From NCBI GenBank assembly GCA_036852015.1, contig JAANDG010000344.1, positions 62,001-126,000 on the forward strand: a stretch of DNA of 64,000 nt, in the 5' to 3' direction. This DNA is from Pelodera strongyloides. Its lineage: Eukaryota; Nematoda; Chromadorea; Rhabditida; Rhabditidae. Below are positions 50,901-61,397 of this stretch, in pieces. Under the pieces are notes generated by a model. It was given only the letters and a program-made list of their open reading frames with translations. It made no database searches and had not been told where the DNA came from. Position 1 is the stretch's first letter; the number at the start of each line of letters is the position of its first letter. The translations under genes were made by a program, and so were the position numbers.

Positions 50901-53254
50901 GTCGTTGATTACGCAGCAGGGTATAAATTCCGTGCGTAAATGGAGGTGGTTTCCTTAGGCTTAGTGATAGACCCTTTTAATAAAACACCATGCTTCGGTC
51001 CATTATATTAATTTCTAATTGCTTCCGGAGGTGGTCAAAACCAATCCGGAGGTGGATCGTGCGTGTTTTCACGCACCAACCTGTACCCCTGTTACGCAGA
51101 TGGCCGTATGCCTAACTTTTACGCTTAGTTACGTGTTTCTGGCGAAAGCGTAACGTATAAACCCCAACTAATGTGACAAAGAGAATGATACGGTCAAAAT
51201 AAGACGTAACTCAGTAATAACTCGTATGTGTTAATTTTTTTTCACTATTTATTATTTATTGTGTTTTAAGTACCGGATTTAGATTTACTCTCCATTTTCT
51301 TTATCGCCATAGTATTTCGTGGTTAGATCTGTATGAAAAGTAAATAAATCTTCACGCTTCAAGTATGTGCCCCTTTATACAACGGGTCGTACTGCACGTA
51401 GTGATAGCTCAAAGCTGTACTTCATGTTTTTACTTCGATTGCAATTTCAGATGAAGGAATCGTTTGCCGTGGAGGAAGAGGGTTGTGATGTGGTGGAAGG
51501 CGAAGAAGCAGAGAATCTCATACAGCAATTTATTGCTTATATTAAGGAGAATAAGGTTTGGCTTCATTTTCTTCCTTTTGGCTTTTCCTACTGTTCTTTT
51601 AGCTATTGTGATATTAGATAGTTGGCGGGGAGGTTTCCAGACCCATTAGACAGCTTTTCTTAATTTAGTGCTTATATTAAGGATAATGGGCTTTGCCCGT
51701 CTGACTTTGACTTTGTTTTCATTTGTTCAACATTTTTCTTATTTTTTTGTTTGTTAGTATATTAGTTATGTCAGTGTGTATTGACATATGTATTGTGTGT
51801 AGTTTCACTTCACTATACATATATCCCATCTTACTCGCTGGATAGCGGAGAATGCGCTGATTACGAGTGTATCCTTATTTGTCTTTTAGCTGAAAACAGA
51901 CAGACGGGCGCGTATTCTCTTATACTACAAATACTACTGGCTTTTTGACATGGGAAAGGCGGAGACGCAAAAAAGAGGGCGGAGCTGTTTCTCTCTGTCT
52001 CAAGTTTTTCAATGCAACTTTGTAATCTTTTCCCGCGAACGCGGATTCGCATGTCCGCGCTGCGCGCCTGAGGACCTGAGTTTTGTAAATGTAATATGTT
52101 GTGTGTTTCTAGGTGGTGAACATGGACGAGCTGGCCGCGCACTTTGGTCTTCGCAGTGAAGAGGCCGTGTCCAGATTGCATCATTTTGTGGATCAAGGTT
52201 TGTGTGTTTGTATATTTGTATACTTTCTTACTTTCGTGGTTAGTGTTCAGCTACCCACTAGCCTTGCTTAAGTTTTTGTTTTATTTGTTACATTAGTGCT
52301 AGTTCATTTTGTGTGTCGTGTGTATTTGAACAGTTCGGGCAGGAGTAGATCGGTCGATGTATACTTATGCACTTGAGCTTTTTTCGTATTGCTTTTTGCC
52401 CTGTGTAGGCTGTACAGACATTTCCTTTGCTGTTTGTTTTGGAGTGCTAAATTACGCGTATTTTGTGTGTACTCGTCCGGAGTGTTGATGACTTTAAATG
52501 TTTGACAATTCCTAGGGCAACTGACCGGTTTGATGGACGAACGTGGAAAGTTCATTTATATAACTTCGGAGGAGTTGGAAGCCGGTGAGTGGTTTTTGCA
52601 GTTTTTGATTGGTGTTCACAGTAGATGTGTGAATTATTATACTATGGATCAGCTCAGCACTGACCAGGTATTCCGTAATAAAAGATGGCCTTTATACCTG
52701 GAACGCGCTAAGAATTCAGGACCCTTTTCTTGAGGCCCTGAAGGACCGTTCCGGCTTTAATTTAATCCATTTCGACATTTGCCCTTATTTGAGGCGTCGT
52801 TTCGTGCTTGATGAGTTTATCTGTGATTTGGTGAATCATTTTGTTGTCATCTTACGATCTAGGGAACCACTTGAAATGTATATGTTTGCGTAAAACGTAG
52901 CGCTTTAGCCACATGTTTACGGGTTGAACTTGTAACCTGGGGCTATATTCATCACTCAATTCCCTGTCTTTTTCTCTCCGTGTCTCACATTTGAATGTTA
53001 TTTTCTATCCCCAGAGACGATTTCGCCGAGGGAATCGGAGTGGTGAATATGGCCTCTGGTGACTGGTCACTTTGATTCGACCACTTATATTGGTCATGTA
53101 CCGGATTTACACTTGTTTTATTTACTTATTTTTCATTCCAGTGGCCAAGTTTGTGAACCAACGAGGACGTATTTCAATTGCCGAGTTGCAAGACTACAGT
53201 AACAAGTTGATTCGATTGGAAGGCGGTGAAGATGCAGTTCCCGCGTCAGCATAA
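47936..53254 (+). CDS. DDRGK1: DDRGK domain-containing protein 1 (UFBP1) homologue (10 exons, 324 aa)
   Basis: Exons 47936-48039, 48592-48716, 49079-49183, 49753-49859, 50115-50188, 50794-50881, 51451-51555, 52113-52197, 52516-52584 and 53142-53254 total 975 nt, with all phases closing. DDRGK1 is an ER-membrane adaptor of the UFM1 E3 ligase complex. A single N-terminal transmembrane segment lies at about 24-44 (completed by the exon 1-2 junction). An Arg-rich stretch (GGRRRNVVRRR) and a long Glu/Lys/Arg coiled coil (KMGAKKLAKMQAKAEKK..EERLEEERKKKEKEEKE) follow. The C-terminal winged-helix/PCI region contains EEYLKMKESFAVEEEG, DERGKFIYIT (about 272-281) and FVNQRGRISIAELQ. The name-giving DDRGK motif is DERGK here. 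The human protein is 314 aa. Introns carry two family B MITEs and a CACCTCCGG element. Acceptor 1 nt before the ATG. Confidence 0.96.
49264..49412. mobile_element. TTAA-type hairpin MITE, family B
   Basis: Starts TTAAGGCATTATTGTACC, ends TTAAGTACAATACTGCAA; core TTGGTGCCCGTCCGGC and CGGGCGCCAAATTAGCATA. In DDRGK1 intron 3. Confidence 0.65.
50593..50766. mobile_element. TTAA-type hairpin MITE, family B
   Basis: Starts TTAAAGCAGTGTGGTATC, ends TGCAATACCACTTTAA; interior GCAAATCCTATGTATCC. In DDRGK1 intron 5, ending 27 bp before the acceptor. Confidence 0.65.
50930..51110. repeat. CACCTCCGG hairpin element, copy 2 (inverse orientation)
   Basis: Reads CCGTGCGTAAATGGAGGTGG, AATTGCTTCCGGAGGTGG and GTGCGTGTTTTCACGCACC, the inverse order of copy 1 at 41730-41870. 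Confidence 0.65.
52939..53056. mobile_element. GAGGCC..TTCACCA foldback MITE
   Basis: Left GGGGCTATATTCATCACTC, right GAGTGGTGAATATGGCCTC; core CCAGAGACGATTTCGCC. In the last DDRGK1 intron. Confidence 0.65.
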
Positions 53255-54133
53255 TACGGTAGAATTGTGTTTCTATACTAAAGTACGGTAGTCTTAGTTA
53301 GGACTCAAATACCGTACTGTCTATTAACTTAACTTCGGACGTCCTTCCTCCGTAGAGAGAGTACCTTTTCTAGATTTTCTATAGTTTCATAACATTAATA
53401 GTAACAGTGATTGCTTTTGGTACTGGATGACTCTAGTGTATGAGTTTAGTAGTAGTCAGAAGTGATTTTCTATAGATATTGATTGATTTTGGTAGTGGAC
53501 CATCTCAAGACGATGTATTGATTCATCGTTATGGTTATGTGCCGTGCCGGATTAGGTAGATGACATTATTCAGAGGAGGTTTCTTTCTGAGGTTGATTTT
53601 GTTGGAGTATGGTGTATGGGCTTGGACTAAGAACTGATTCTCCATAGATATTGATTGATTTTCGTTTTGAATTTGGCACTATATTGGTGTTGTAACCTAT
53701 AGGTAACAGGTAACATTTAGAAGGGAGAAGGGAGTATTTTATTGGACTTGAATGGTGTGTGTCCAATATAATCAACTTTTTTTTCCTTTTTTAAACATGT
53801 AGTGTCTATAGCGGGGTGGTACGGTAAAAATGTCTGGTTTGCATATGATAATGTTGGTTCTGGTATGCTGTTTTTACTGTAGCCCTGTTCTTGTAATGTT
53901 AGACAATATTTGCAGCGGTATTACGTGACTATTGTTCTTTCTTCTTTTAATTCTTGTCCTTTTTAGAGGTATCGCTTTTTTACAAGCTTATTTATTGACT
54001 TTTTCTCTGGTTTCGGAAGCTATTCATTTACGGCCTGTGATATTTCAGCTCTTTTGTTTTCCTGGCTTTGTGGTGTCTATAGTAGAGACAGTTGTATCTA
54101 TGCATTACCCTCCTAATTCTCGACTAGACTAGT

Positions 54134-54320
54134 TTAAAGCAAAATACCGCCCGGTTTTTGAAACGCATCGAGTACACCAACATTCTTATGCGTCATATGC
54201 AAATGATCATAATTTAGCATAAAAAAATAAACCCCAAATTAGACCCCACTTTGCCCCACTATACATAAGAATGCAGTTGTCCACGATGCGTTTCAAAAAC
54301 CGGCCGGTATTTCGCTTTAA
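54134..54320. mobile_element. TTAA-type hairpin MITE, family A (187 bp)
   Basis: Ends TTAAAGCAAAATACCGCCC and GGCCGGTATTTCGCTTTAA; interior CATTCTTATGCGTCATATGC and CATAAGAATGCAGTTGTCC. Confidence 0.8.
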
Positions 54321-54671
54321 TAGTTACTCTTTTTTTTCTCAGATTGACTCTATTTGGGATTGTTCTTCACTAATGTAAACTCGTGTTTTGCTAGTTCTAC
54401 GTGCCGGTTTGTGGTGTTTCATTCGAAAATTTATGTATGTATACTGTTTGTGGTGCAAGATGATTTTCTAATAAATCTGTTTTTAAAATTGTGCTGGCTT
54501 GCTGTTTACTCGAATGTTCACTTGTTTGTTTCAATTGTGTACTTTTTTTGTTGTCAGGGTTTCTCATGGTATTATAACATGTTCTGATGTTCTTTTATCG
54601 TTTGGTCCATCTGATTTGTGATGTACGTCATCAAACTTGAGATGTAGTGTGTGGTTGATGTTCTGAGGTAA

Positions 54672-54817
54672 TGATATGTTCACCATCGGTACCATTACGA
54701 TTCCCCCGGGGAAATATTCCTTGGGGTCAGAAAGTGGTATTCTAATGTGAGAATCGCAGACGAAGGGAACTGGGAACTCTCGTGGAAACGAGTGGTGGTG
54801 GTGGTGAATACGGCCTC
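54672..54817. mobile_element. GAGGCC..TTCACCA foldback MITE, eroded left end
   Basis: Right end GAGTGGTGGTGGTGGTGAAT and ACGGCCTC, core CCCCCGGGGAAATATTCC. The left TIR is reduced to GTTCACCATC. Confidence 0.55.
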
Positions 54818-55015
54818 AGAGTAGTTTGAACATTCGGTTGGCTATCTTCTTGTATAGAGGTTCTTATTATGTGTATGCGTAGTGAGCCTATATATGATTT
54901 TTATTAGATCGAAAAGTACTAGTCGCGGAGCTATGCTTGATCTGGTTGTTACAGGCCGCGCTTCCGAATACCGTAGTGACTTCGCTTCACCTTGTTGTGG
55001 AAGGTCGAAGGCGGT

Positions 55016-57148
55016 ATGTATGGCCCGGGTCCGCCTATACAGCTGGACTTTACCGCTTGCCCGGAGTGTCACAAGGAGTTTAAGTCAAAGGTAAGGCTTG
55101 TGCTTTAAATTTAAATCGTCATTTAAGTTCCAATGTTGATGAACCGCGGGTATACCAGTAAAAAAGAGGTTCGTGGTCCCAATTTGCACTAGGGTATTGT
55201 GTAATCGACTGTAATTGTGTACTTTTCGAAGACTGCATTTGCGTCTTTTCCGCTTCGTCCTAACAAACTTGGCGGTTAACTTTTGTTACGGTGTGTGTGG
55301 GTTATTGGCGAATCTCTTTACGAAAGGTTTCACTTTGAAGCTAGCGCTTAGTCCTTATAAAAAAGCTTCCAATTAGCGTGCCCATATCCCGCGCGAAGTG
55401 GGGTAAGCACCGGGATGACACGACTTGCAGAATACCATGAAGATACGGGCTGTCGCATGCCTGCCGACCTCGTTTGCTTAGGGCGCTCGGTGATTTTCTT
55501 TGCAAGCGCTTAGTCCTTATCGTGAACGTCTTTGATTATTTTAGCTGGCTCTCTTCCACCACGTCGAGAGTTGCATTCTGGAGGCGTTCGAAAATGAATG
55601 CCTGGCTGCAATGTCGGATATCCGTTACGTGAAGCATCCACTGGCTCACACCAGTCAACCGGTTGCTGGAATCGTGGCAAAAGTGGGTTCTGTTTTTTTT
55701 GTGGTCCTCGCGGTTTTTTGGGATGTTTAAATTTAAACTCGATGTATTCTTGTTACCCAGTCCTCGTGGGTGGTCCTTTTTATATTTAATCAGCTTGTAT
55801 TCTGAAAATACGGGTGGTCCTTTTTTTATCCTAACCACGCTGTTTCTTTGTATCCTAACAACGTGGGTGGTCCTTTTTATCCTTGCAAGGTGGGTGGTCC
55901 CTTTTATTCTAAAACGTGGTTGGCCCTTTGCCCGTTCATTCTAACCATGTGGCGCGGTTCTGTCCGGTCCACGTGGGTGGTCCTCGTTGTCGTCTCCACG
56001 TGGGTGGTCCTTGTGACAACTTGGGTGGTCCGTAAGTCTGTCATCAACTCGATTCTCTGCATCCCCATTGGGTGGTCCTTTTTCTTTGTATCAATATCAA
56101 TGTCAATGTGAGAACCCAGTATGGGATGCTTTCCTGAGGGGCTACACATGTATACTCTATGTTATATGTATGATCGTGTTATACTTAAGTGTGTTTACAA
56201 TTCATGTACTGCATAAATCGTGATAAGCTGTTATTCATGTATATTCAGGCTGCGACTACTCCAGCAGGGGAGCGACTTACCGTGCGGCTCGGCGGCTCTG
56301 AGGAGTTACCACCGCCCGCCCACAACGCGATGCGGCCCGTCGACCGCCCAATGTCCAGGCCCAGCCATTCGCAGGCACCCTCGCTTATTCCCAACAAGCC
56401 CTACTCTTACGCCAGCACGGAGGAGATTGGACAAGCACAGACTATTGAGGTTAGATGTGATCTTTATATTTTCTTACTGTAGCTTAGGTACTTGGTTAAA
56501 GGTTTGAAGTTATGAGGTGAGGTGAATTATTAAATAGTGCCGATTACGGTATCATTATTTCCCTATATAAAGAAGTGCTCATGAACGTGCATGGGGCACT
56601 TGCCACGGTGAAGAAAGTGCTGATAAATCCGGTGAGCCCGAATTTTGTACAGATATATTCCAGCGTATTATTCATGCTCCATGGGGAAGTTACTGTGGTT
56701 CAGGGGTTGTCTGTGAACTACTGTATTTTTATGCTGTGTTTGGGAATGACTTCCCATTGGGAGCTGCATTAGATACTATGACGTTTGTGATTAATACATT
56801 TGCAGGGTCCTAGCGGAATCCGGCTAATGGTCAGCGTCGAAAAGGCGGGATCGCCGCGTGAGCATGCTCAACTGCCGCAGCGGAGTGAAATGCAAGGAGA
56901 GGAGATCCAAGGCGAGATGATGGAGATGAGCGAGGAGCACGGAGGCGAGCATATATTGGAGGTTGGTGTTGGTCAAATCTAAAACACCCACACCCACACC
57001 CACACCCACACCCACACCCACACCACACACACCACACCCACACCCACACCCACACCCACACCCACACCCACACCCACACCCCCACCCACACACCCACACA
57101 AACCCACAAAACCCACCCCCCCCACACCCAACACCCCCCACCACCCAC

Positions 57149-57185
<37 letters not shown>

Positions 57186-58546
57186 ACACACACCCACACA
57201 CACACACCCACAACACACCCACACACACCCACGCACACGCACACCCACGTACACACCCACACCCACATACAAACCCACACACACCAGCACCCACGCTCAC
57301 ACACACACACACACACACACATATTTCAACACCGTGCCCCTTTATTGTTTCCAGTTTTAGGTGTTTTCCCTTACTAGTTACTGTCGGTAATATTATTTAA
57401 AGCTATACAGTTGCGCAGTCATTTACATACACTACGTGGGAAAGTATCCCCTAAGCTGACGTTCAAAAACCAGATGTTATTCCTTTAATATTGATTCCGT
57501 TTCAGGAAAGTTCCGTCTCGCAAGACGCTCACTTACAGACGATGGACTCACTTGATTTGGCCGGAGAGGTGGAAGCAGAGACAGAGGGGGAAGCGAATGA
57601 GATACGGTATGGTTTATTTAAGCGGCAATTTGAAAACCTCGATGTACCCGGTGAAGTCCTTAGCCCCGCAAATAATCGTGCACATATGGGGTTTGCCACT
57701 TTCCTTGGAAGCAGAGACAGAGCGGAAATCAAATGAAATACGGTGTTTCTACTTACTGAGGGTCTTAAGGACAAGGACCATATTTATTTACATAAGGACT
57801 TAAGGTCTTAAATATTTGTGCCTTGTTAAGTCCCTACCTAGCCCGCCAAATAATCGGGCCAAGACAGTATGGTCATATGCACTGTACTATCTGTAGAAGT
57901 GGAAGCAGAGACAACTAGGAATCGAATGAGATACGGTACGATTTACTTAAACGGGAACTTATCAAACCCGATATCTCCCCGATTAATGCACTCAAACAGG
58001 GACTTGATCGGGCCGTGATCGGGCGCATGTGGTGCTTTCAAAAAAGAATCGGTAACTTATCGGGCTCGCCACTCCCCTGAGTATTTCAATACCAGCCGTA
58101 TGAAGAGCGGTTTGATGAATCAGCCTTCGGCCGATTGTTTATCTTTGTTTCCAAGGCGTTATAGCGTGGCAGCCAGAGCGCTTGACTCTAAAGCGAGAGG
58201 TTGAGGCTTCGAACCGCTTCCCGGCTCATCAGAGCGGTTTATTTAACCGGTCGGTTTAAGTCGTTAGTCGTTGTTATATAATTTTCTAATTCAGATACCT
58301 CGTGAACGGCGAGCCACTTCTTGAGGCAGAGGGCATGCAACCGGATGGGTTCACGATCAAAACTGAGAGTGAATTATTTATGAAAAAAGTTGCCGAGGAA
58401 GAAGAAGAGGAGGATGATGAGGATGATGATGATGACCAGGAGGAGGAGGATTTGGATTATACAGGTGAGGATGATTTCTATCTCGAGAGAGAGAGAGAGA
58501 GAGAGAGAAGGTGAGATGAGGATTATCAGAGGGGGAGGGATAGTGT

Positions 58547-58620
<74 letters not shown>

Positions 58621-61268
58621 TACGAGCAAGCGGTGTTTTTGTATGAGTGTGTGTGAGAGCGTTCGCTTGTGAATTTATGAGAGATATGAGGAGGAGATAT
58701 AATTTATTATCTTTTTTTACACTTTCTTTTTCTTATGTGAGTACGCGGTACGCAGTTTGCGTATGTACACCGGTTAATGGTTAATGAGACCAGGCGTTAT
58801 ATCGCCTTTATATTTATGAACATTTTCTTCAGCAGGACCCGGCACATCTTTTACATCTACTGCGATAAGGAAACGACATGTGATTGGTGCGTACTTTTGT
58901 TCTCACTGTAATGCGGTATTGTACCTAGTTTGTGAAACTACCGTTGATGCCTGCTTCTCGTGTGCCGAAGGGCTATCAATTTACATTTTTTCTAAACTAG
59001 ATGCACTACTGTTTTAAGACCTCTCTAACCTAAGTTCAAGTTGTCTTGAAACTGTCTGTAAGCGTATGTATTGTATTTTATGACAATTGTTTAGGTGCTC
59101 TGGCGAATGCGGACGATGATCCATTTAAACCAAAGATGGAGTGCCCCACTTGTGGACTGGTACTCTACCGCCATAATTTTGCGACCCACTACCGTATACA
59201 TACCGGAGAGCTACCGTTTTCCTGCACGTATTGTGACAAGCGGTTTAGGTGTGGTGATCTTTTGATAATAGTGGGAGATAAGTGGTGAACAGGGACAGGA
59301 CATAAACATCGCCGGTGAGTTCGGAGGTGGTTCGCGAAATTTTCTATGTTTGTGATACGTTTCTAATAAATTCCTCGTACCACCTCCGGGCTTCCCATAC
59401 CTTCTATGCTAATTCCGGAGGTGGTTCAGCCATGAGCCCTCTAAATGTATGCAATATTCTAATTCCGGTGGTGGTTCGCCGGTGAGCTCGTCAGCGGGCT
59501 TAGGCTATGACAGGGAAGTGTTTCCTTGGGAAGTGGCATGTTTTTCTTGTTAGGACAGTGTAAATTTTAAATGTTTGTTTCTTAGGAGTAGCTGATGGGA
59601 TAGGGTTTGCATTGATTTCGGGCTAAACACAAAGAGTACGCGTATGTTTCAATATAGGAAAGAGGAGTATGTTTTATGTGCTGATAGGAAAGGGGATGTG
59701 CTGCTTAGTTTCTGGCACAACTTTTAGTACTTTGTTCATCGTACGTACTTCAAGAGGGTCAATTAATTTATTTGGGCATATAAAGGTTATACTTGAGAAC
59801 TTACGCACGATGCGTAATTTGGTACAGCTGGGTAGGGATAAATCGGCTTCCCAGTACCGTTTCCACGGCTTCCGCTTCGGTTGTTATGAGAGGTGTTTTT
59901 TTTACCTGTTTTGTCGGTTTTCTTCGAAGAATGTGTGCTAAAGTTGTCGAACTGTTCAGAACGACGTCTAGTCTCAAAGTGCACATTCGAGCGCACACGG
60001 GCGAGAAGCCGTATGGCTGTCCTTCGTGTAGTTACGCGTCGTTGACGAAGCGTAACTTGGATCGCCACATTATAAACAACCACATCAAGCCGGGCGAGCG
60101 GAAGGGGCCCCGAGTGCGAAAGAGCAAGTAAGTCCTCAGTTATATCGTTTAGTGTGCTTGGTGTGTAAGTAAGACTGCAAGCATAGGTCAAGAAGTGGTG
60201 GAAATTGTTTTCGGTAGTCCGGAATTGGTGGAAGGGTACGCCAAAAATTCATGGGAAAAAATGGGTAAAATTTGGTGGAAGGGTGTCTAAACCACGGCCC
60301 TTTTCTAGCAAATTATAGGAAAATTCGTGGAAAAGTGCAAAAATGATGGAAGGGTTGGCATAAAAATGTCCAATTTTGGTGGAAGGGTACGAAAAATTTC
60401 CCCACTTCTTGACCTCAGACCGCAAGTAAAGTGAGCTTCTTGCTTCAACGACTTGTAGTGCGTTTGAACCGATTAATTAAGCAGTATAGCATTACATAGG
60501 GGTGAACCTTCTGATCGTCATGACCTTTCTTTCTTGTGTTTCTCTCCTTTCCACCGTATCTCTCTCTCTTTCTCTCTGTATCTCTCTCTCTCTCTCTCTC
60601 TCTATTTCCGACTCAAGGTTCAGGTCCGTTAGTTGATCCGATTTCTTCAGATACCGTCCAGTGGAGTCGGAAGTTATTGACGATGCGAATTGGGCTGCCG
60701 CCCTAACAAAAGGGGGACTCTTTGGGGACGATATGAATGGACAAAGTCGGAGTGAGCACGAACATCAACAAGATATTGAACAGAATCTGGGAACCGGATA
60801 CGATAGTGAGGTGAGCCCTTGTAATAAACAGCCTTTGGCGATTAATCTAGAGAAATTACGAATATGTCGGGTGTCCTTTTTCACGAGATAGGGGTGATGT
60901 TGTGTTCTAAGGCGTTGTCTTAGTCTTAGGTAGAAAAGGAGTTAGTCGGGTTCGATTCCTAACTCCGACAATACCCAATCAGCAGAGTAAACATTTGTTT
61001 GGGGTAGAGAACTGTGCTTTTGATGTGTTACAGTAACGTCCTTAGCTAGGAAGCGACTTTGCTGGAACTCAAGCATAGTTCCGGGCTTGAGTTTAGGCCC
61101 GTAGCCCCGGCATATTAGATTTTTTTTGTCTAGATGTTCTGTGCACTTTACACTTTTTTTCAGATGCCTCAGGAAATCCTTGGTGAAGATGATGATGAAA
61201 TTCAAGAAATTGCCGTTAAGATGCCGAAACTTGATGTGCCTGAAGAAGTTGCACCTAGTTCTAGGTAG
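55016..61268 (+). CDS. Zinc-finger protein with CCHC and three C2H2 fingers (11 exons, 493 aa)
   Basis: Exons 55016-55090, 55545-55682, 56249-56449, 56806-56961, 57506-57606, 58295-58464, 58833-58886, 59095-59248, 59960-60127, 60651-60810 and 61164-61268 total 1482 nt, with all phases closing. The N-terminus has a CPECHKEF..HHVESC CCHC finger (C15, C18, H31, C35). The middle is Pro-rich then acidic, with a SUMO-type IKTE and a run of Glu/Asp. Three fingers follow: CPTC-x11-H-x3-H, a TGELPF linker, CTYC-x12-H-x3-H (split by an intron), TGEKPY, and CPSC-x12-H-x4-H. The tail is acidic. Predicted nuclear DNA-binding regulator; no orthologue recognised. The stop codon lies inside TCTAGGTAGT, so a further exon cannot be excluded. 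Exon 7 has two possible acceptors 3 nt apart. A TTACAG acceptor lies 61 nt before the ATG. Confidence 0.88.
55371..55516 (-). mobile_element. SINE fragment, same family as 26700-26940
   Basis: Shares TTCCAATTAGCGTGCCCATA, GGGGTAAGCAC, CATGCCTGCCGACCTC and CTCGGTGATTT with the SINE in actin intron 4, but lacks the tRNA head. In intron 1 of the zinc-finger gene. Confidence 0.65.
55760..56090. repeat. GTGGGTGGTCCTTTTT minisatellite
   Basis: About ten irregular units built on GTGGGTGGTCC separated by 15-35 nt. Fills most of intron 2 of the zinc-finger gene. ORFs on both strands are repeat artefacts. Confidence 0.75.
56980..57320. repeat. (CCCACA)n / (CA)n microsatellite
   Basis: About 340 bp of CACCCA and CA repeats with C-rich interruptions, starting 19 nt after the exon-4 donor of the zinc-finger gene. 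Low-complexity ORFs in all frames are not genes. Confidence 0.95.
57565..57945 (+). repeat. Tandem duplication of the exon-5 3' end
   Basis: GTGGAAGCAGAGACAGAGG..GATACGGTA, the end and donor of exon 5, recurs at about 57708-57745 (GGAAGCAGAGACAGAGCGGA, GAAATACGGTG) and 57896-57945 (GTGGAAGCAGAGACAACTAG, GAGATACGGTA). The linking segments (GCAAATAATCG / GCCAAATAATCGGGCC) are also repeated. Only the first copy is usable as written. Confidence 0.7.
58161..58237 (+). repeat. tRNA-like sequence / SINE head
   Basis: GTGGCAGCCAGAGCGC (A-box-like) and GGCTTCGAACC (B-box-like) with tRNA spacing. The acceptor stem is not convincing, so probably a SINE or tRNA pseudogene in intron 5 of the zinc-finger gene. 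Confidence 0.35.
58485..58650. repeat. (GA)n, (CT)n and (GT)n compound microsatellite
   Basis: Three adjacent dinucleotide runs beginning about 20 nt after the exon-6 donor of the zinc-finger gene. Confidence 0.95.
58908..59016. mobile_element. Family B MITE, short or deleted copy
   Basis: Left AATGCGGTATTGTACCTAG, right CTAGATGCACTACTGTTTTAA; core deleted. Confidence 0.5.
60186..60414. mobile_element. MITE with GGTCAAGAAGTGG terminal inverted repeats (229 bp)
   Basis: Ends GGTCAAGAAGTGGTGGAAATT and, inverted, GGTCAAGAAGTGGGGAAATT. The interior repeats TTGGTGGAAGGGT four times. No clear target duplication. In intron 9 of the zinc-finger gene. Confidence 0.65.
60925..60986 (+). repeat. tRNA-like fragment
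   Basis: B-box-like GGGTTCGATTCC followed by TAACTCCGACA. The D-arm half is weak. Probably a SINE remnant in the last intron of the zinc-finger gene. Confidence 0.3.
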
Positions 61269-61274
61269 TCTTTA

Positions 61275-61397
61275 CTGTTCACCTTGGGAGCCCTCTCTAG
61301 GCTCACGAGTGTTCTGAATATCTTTTGCTCCCGCACTCTTTACCTCCGGGGGGGGGGGGGCAGGGTGGTCTCCCTGTGTGTTGGTGAATACGGCCTC
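61275..61397. mobile_element. GAGGCC..TTCACCA foldback MITE in the zinc-finger 3' UTR
   Basis: Left CTGTTCACCTTGGGAGCCCTC, right CCTGTGTGTTGGTGAATACG and GCCTC, with a poly-G run (about 61349-61360). Begins 7 nt after the predicted stop. Same subfamily as 25655-25800. Confidence 0.65.

Larger units (their letters stand above)
53255..54954. other. Spacer and 3' UTR region between DDRGK1 and the zinc-finger gene
   Basis: Contains a diverged duplication (TATAGATATTGATTGATTTT at about 53470 and again near 53640), two MITEs (listed) and a possible polyadenylation signal AATAAA at 54470-54475. No supported exon. Confidence 0.45.

Noticed and set aside
56824..57400. Long ORFs (100-165 aa) in several frames on both strands
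   Set aside because: They are translations of the CACCCA/CA microsatellite inside an intron.
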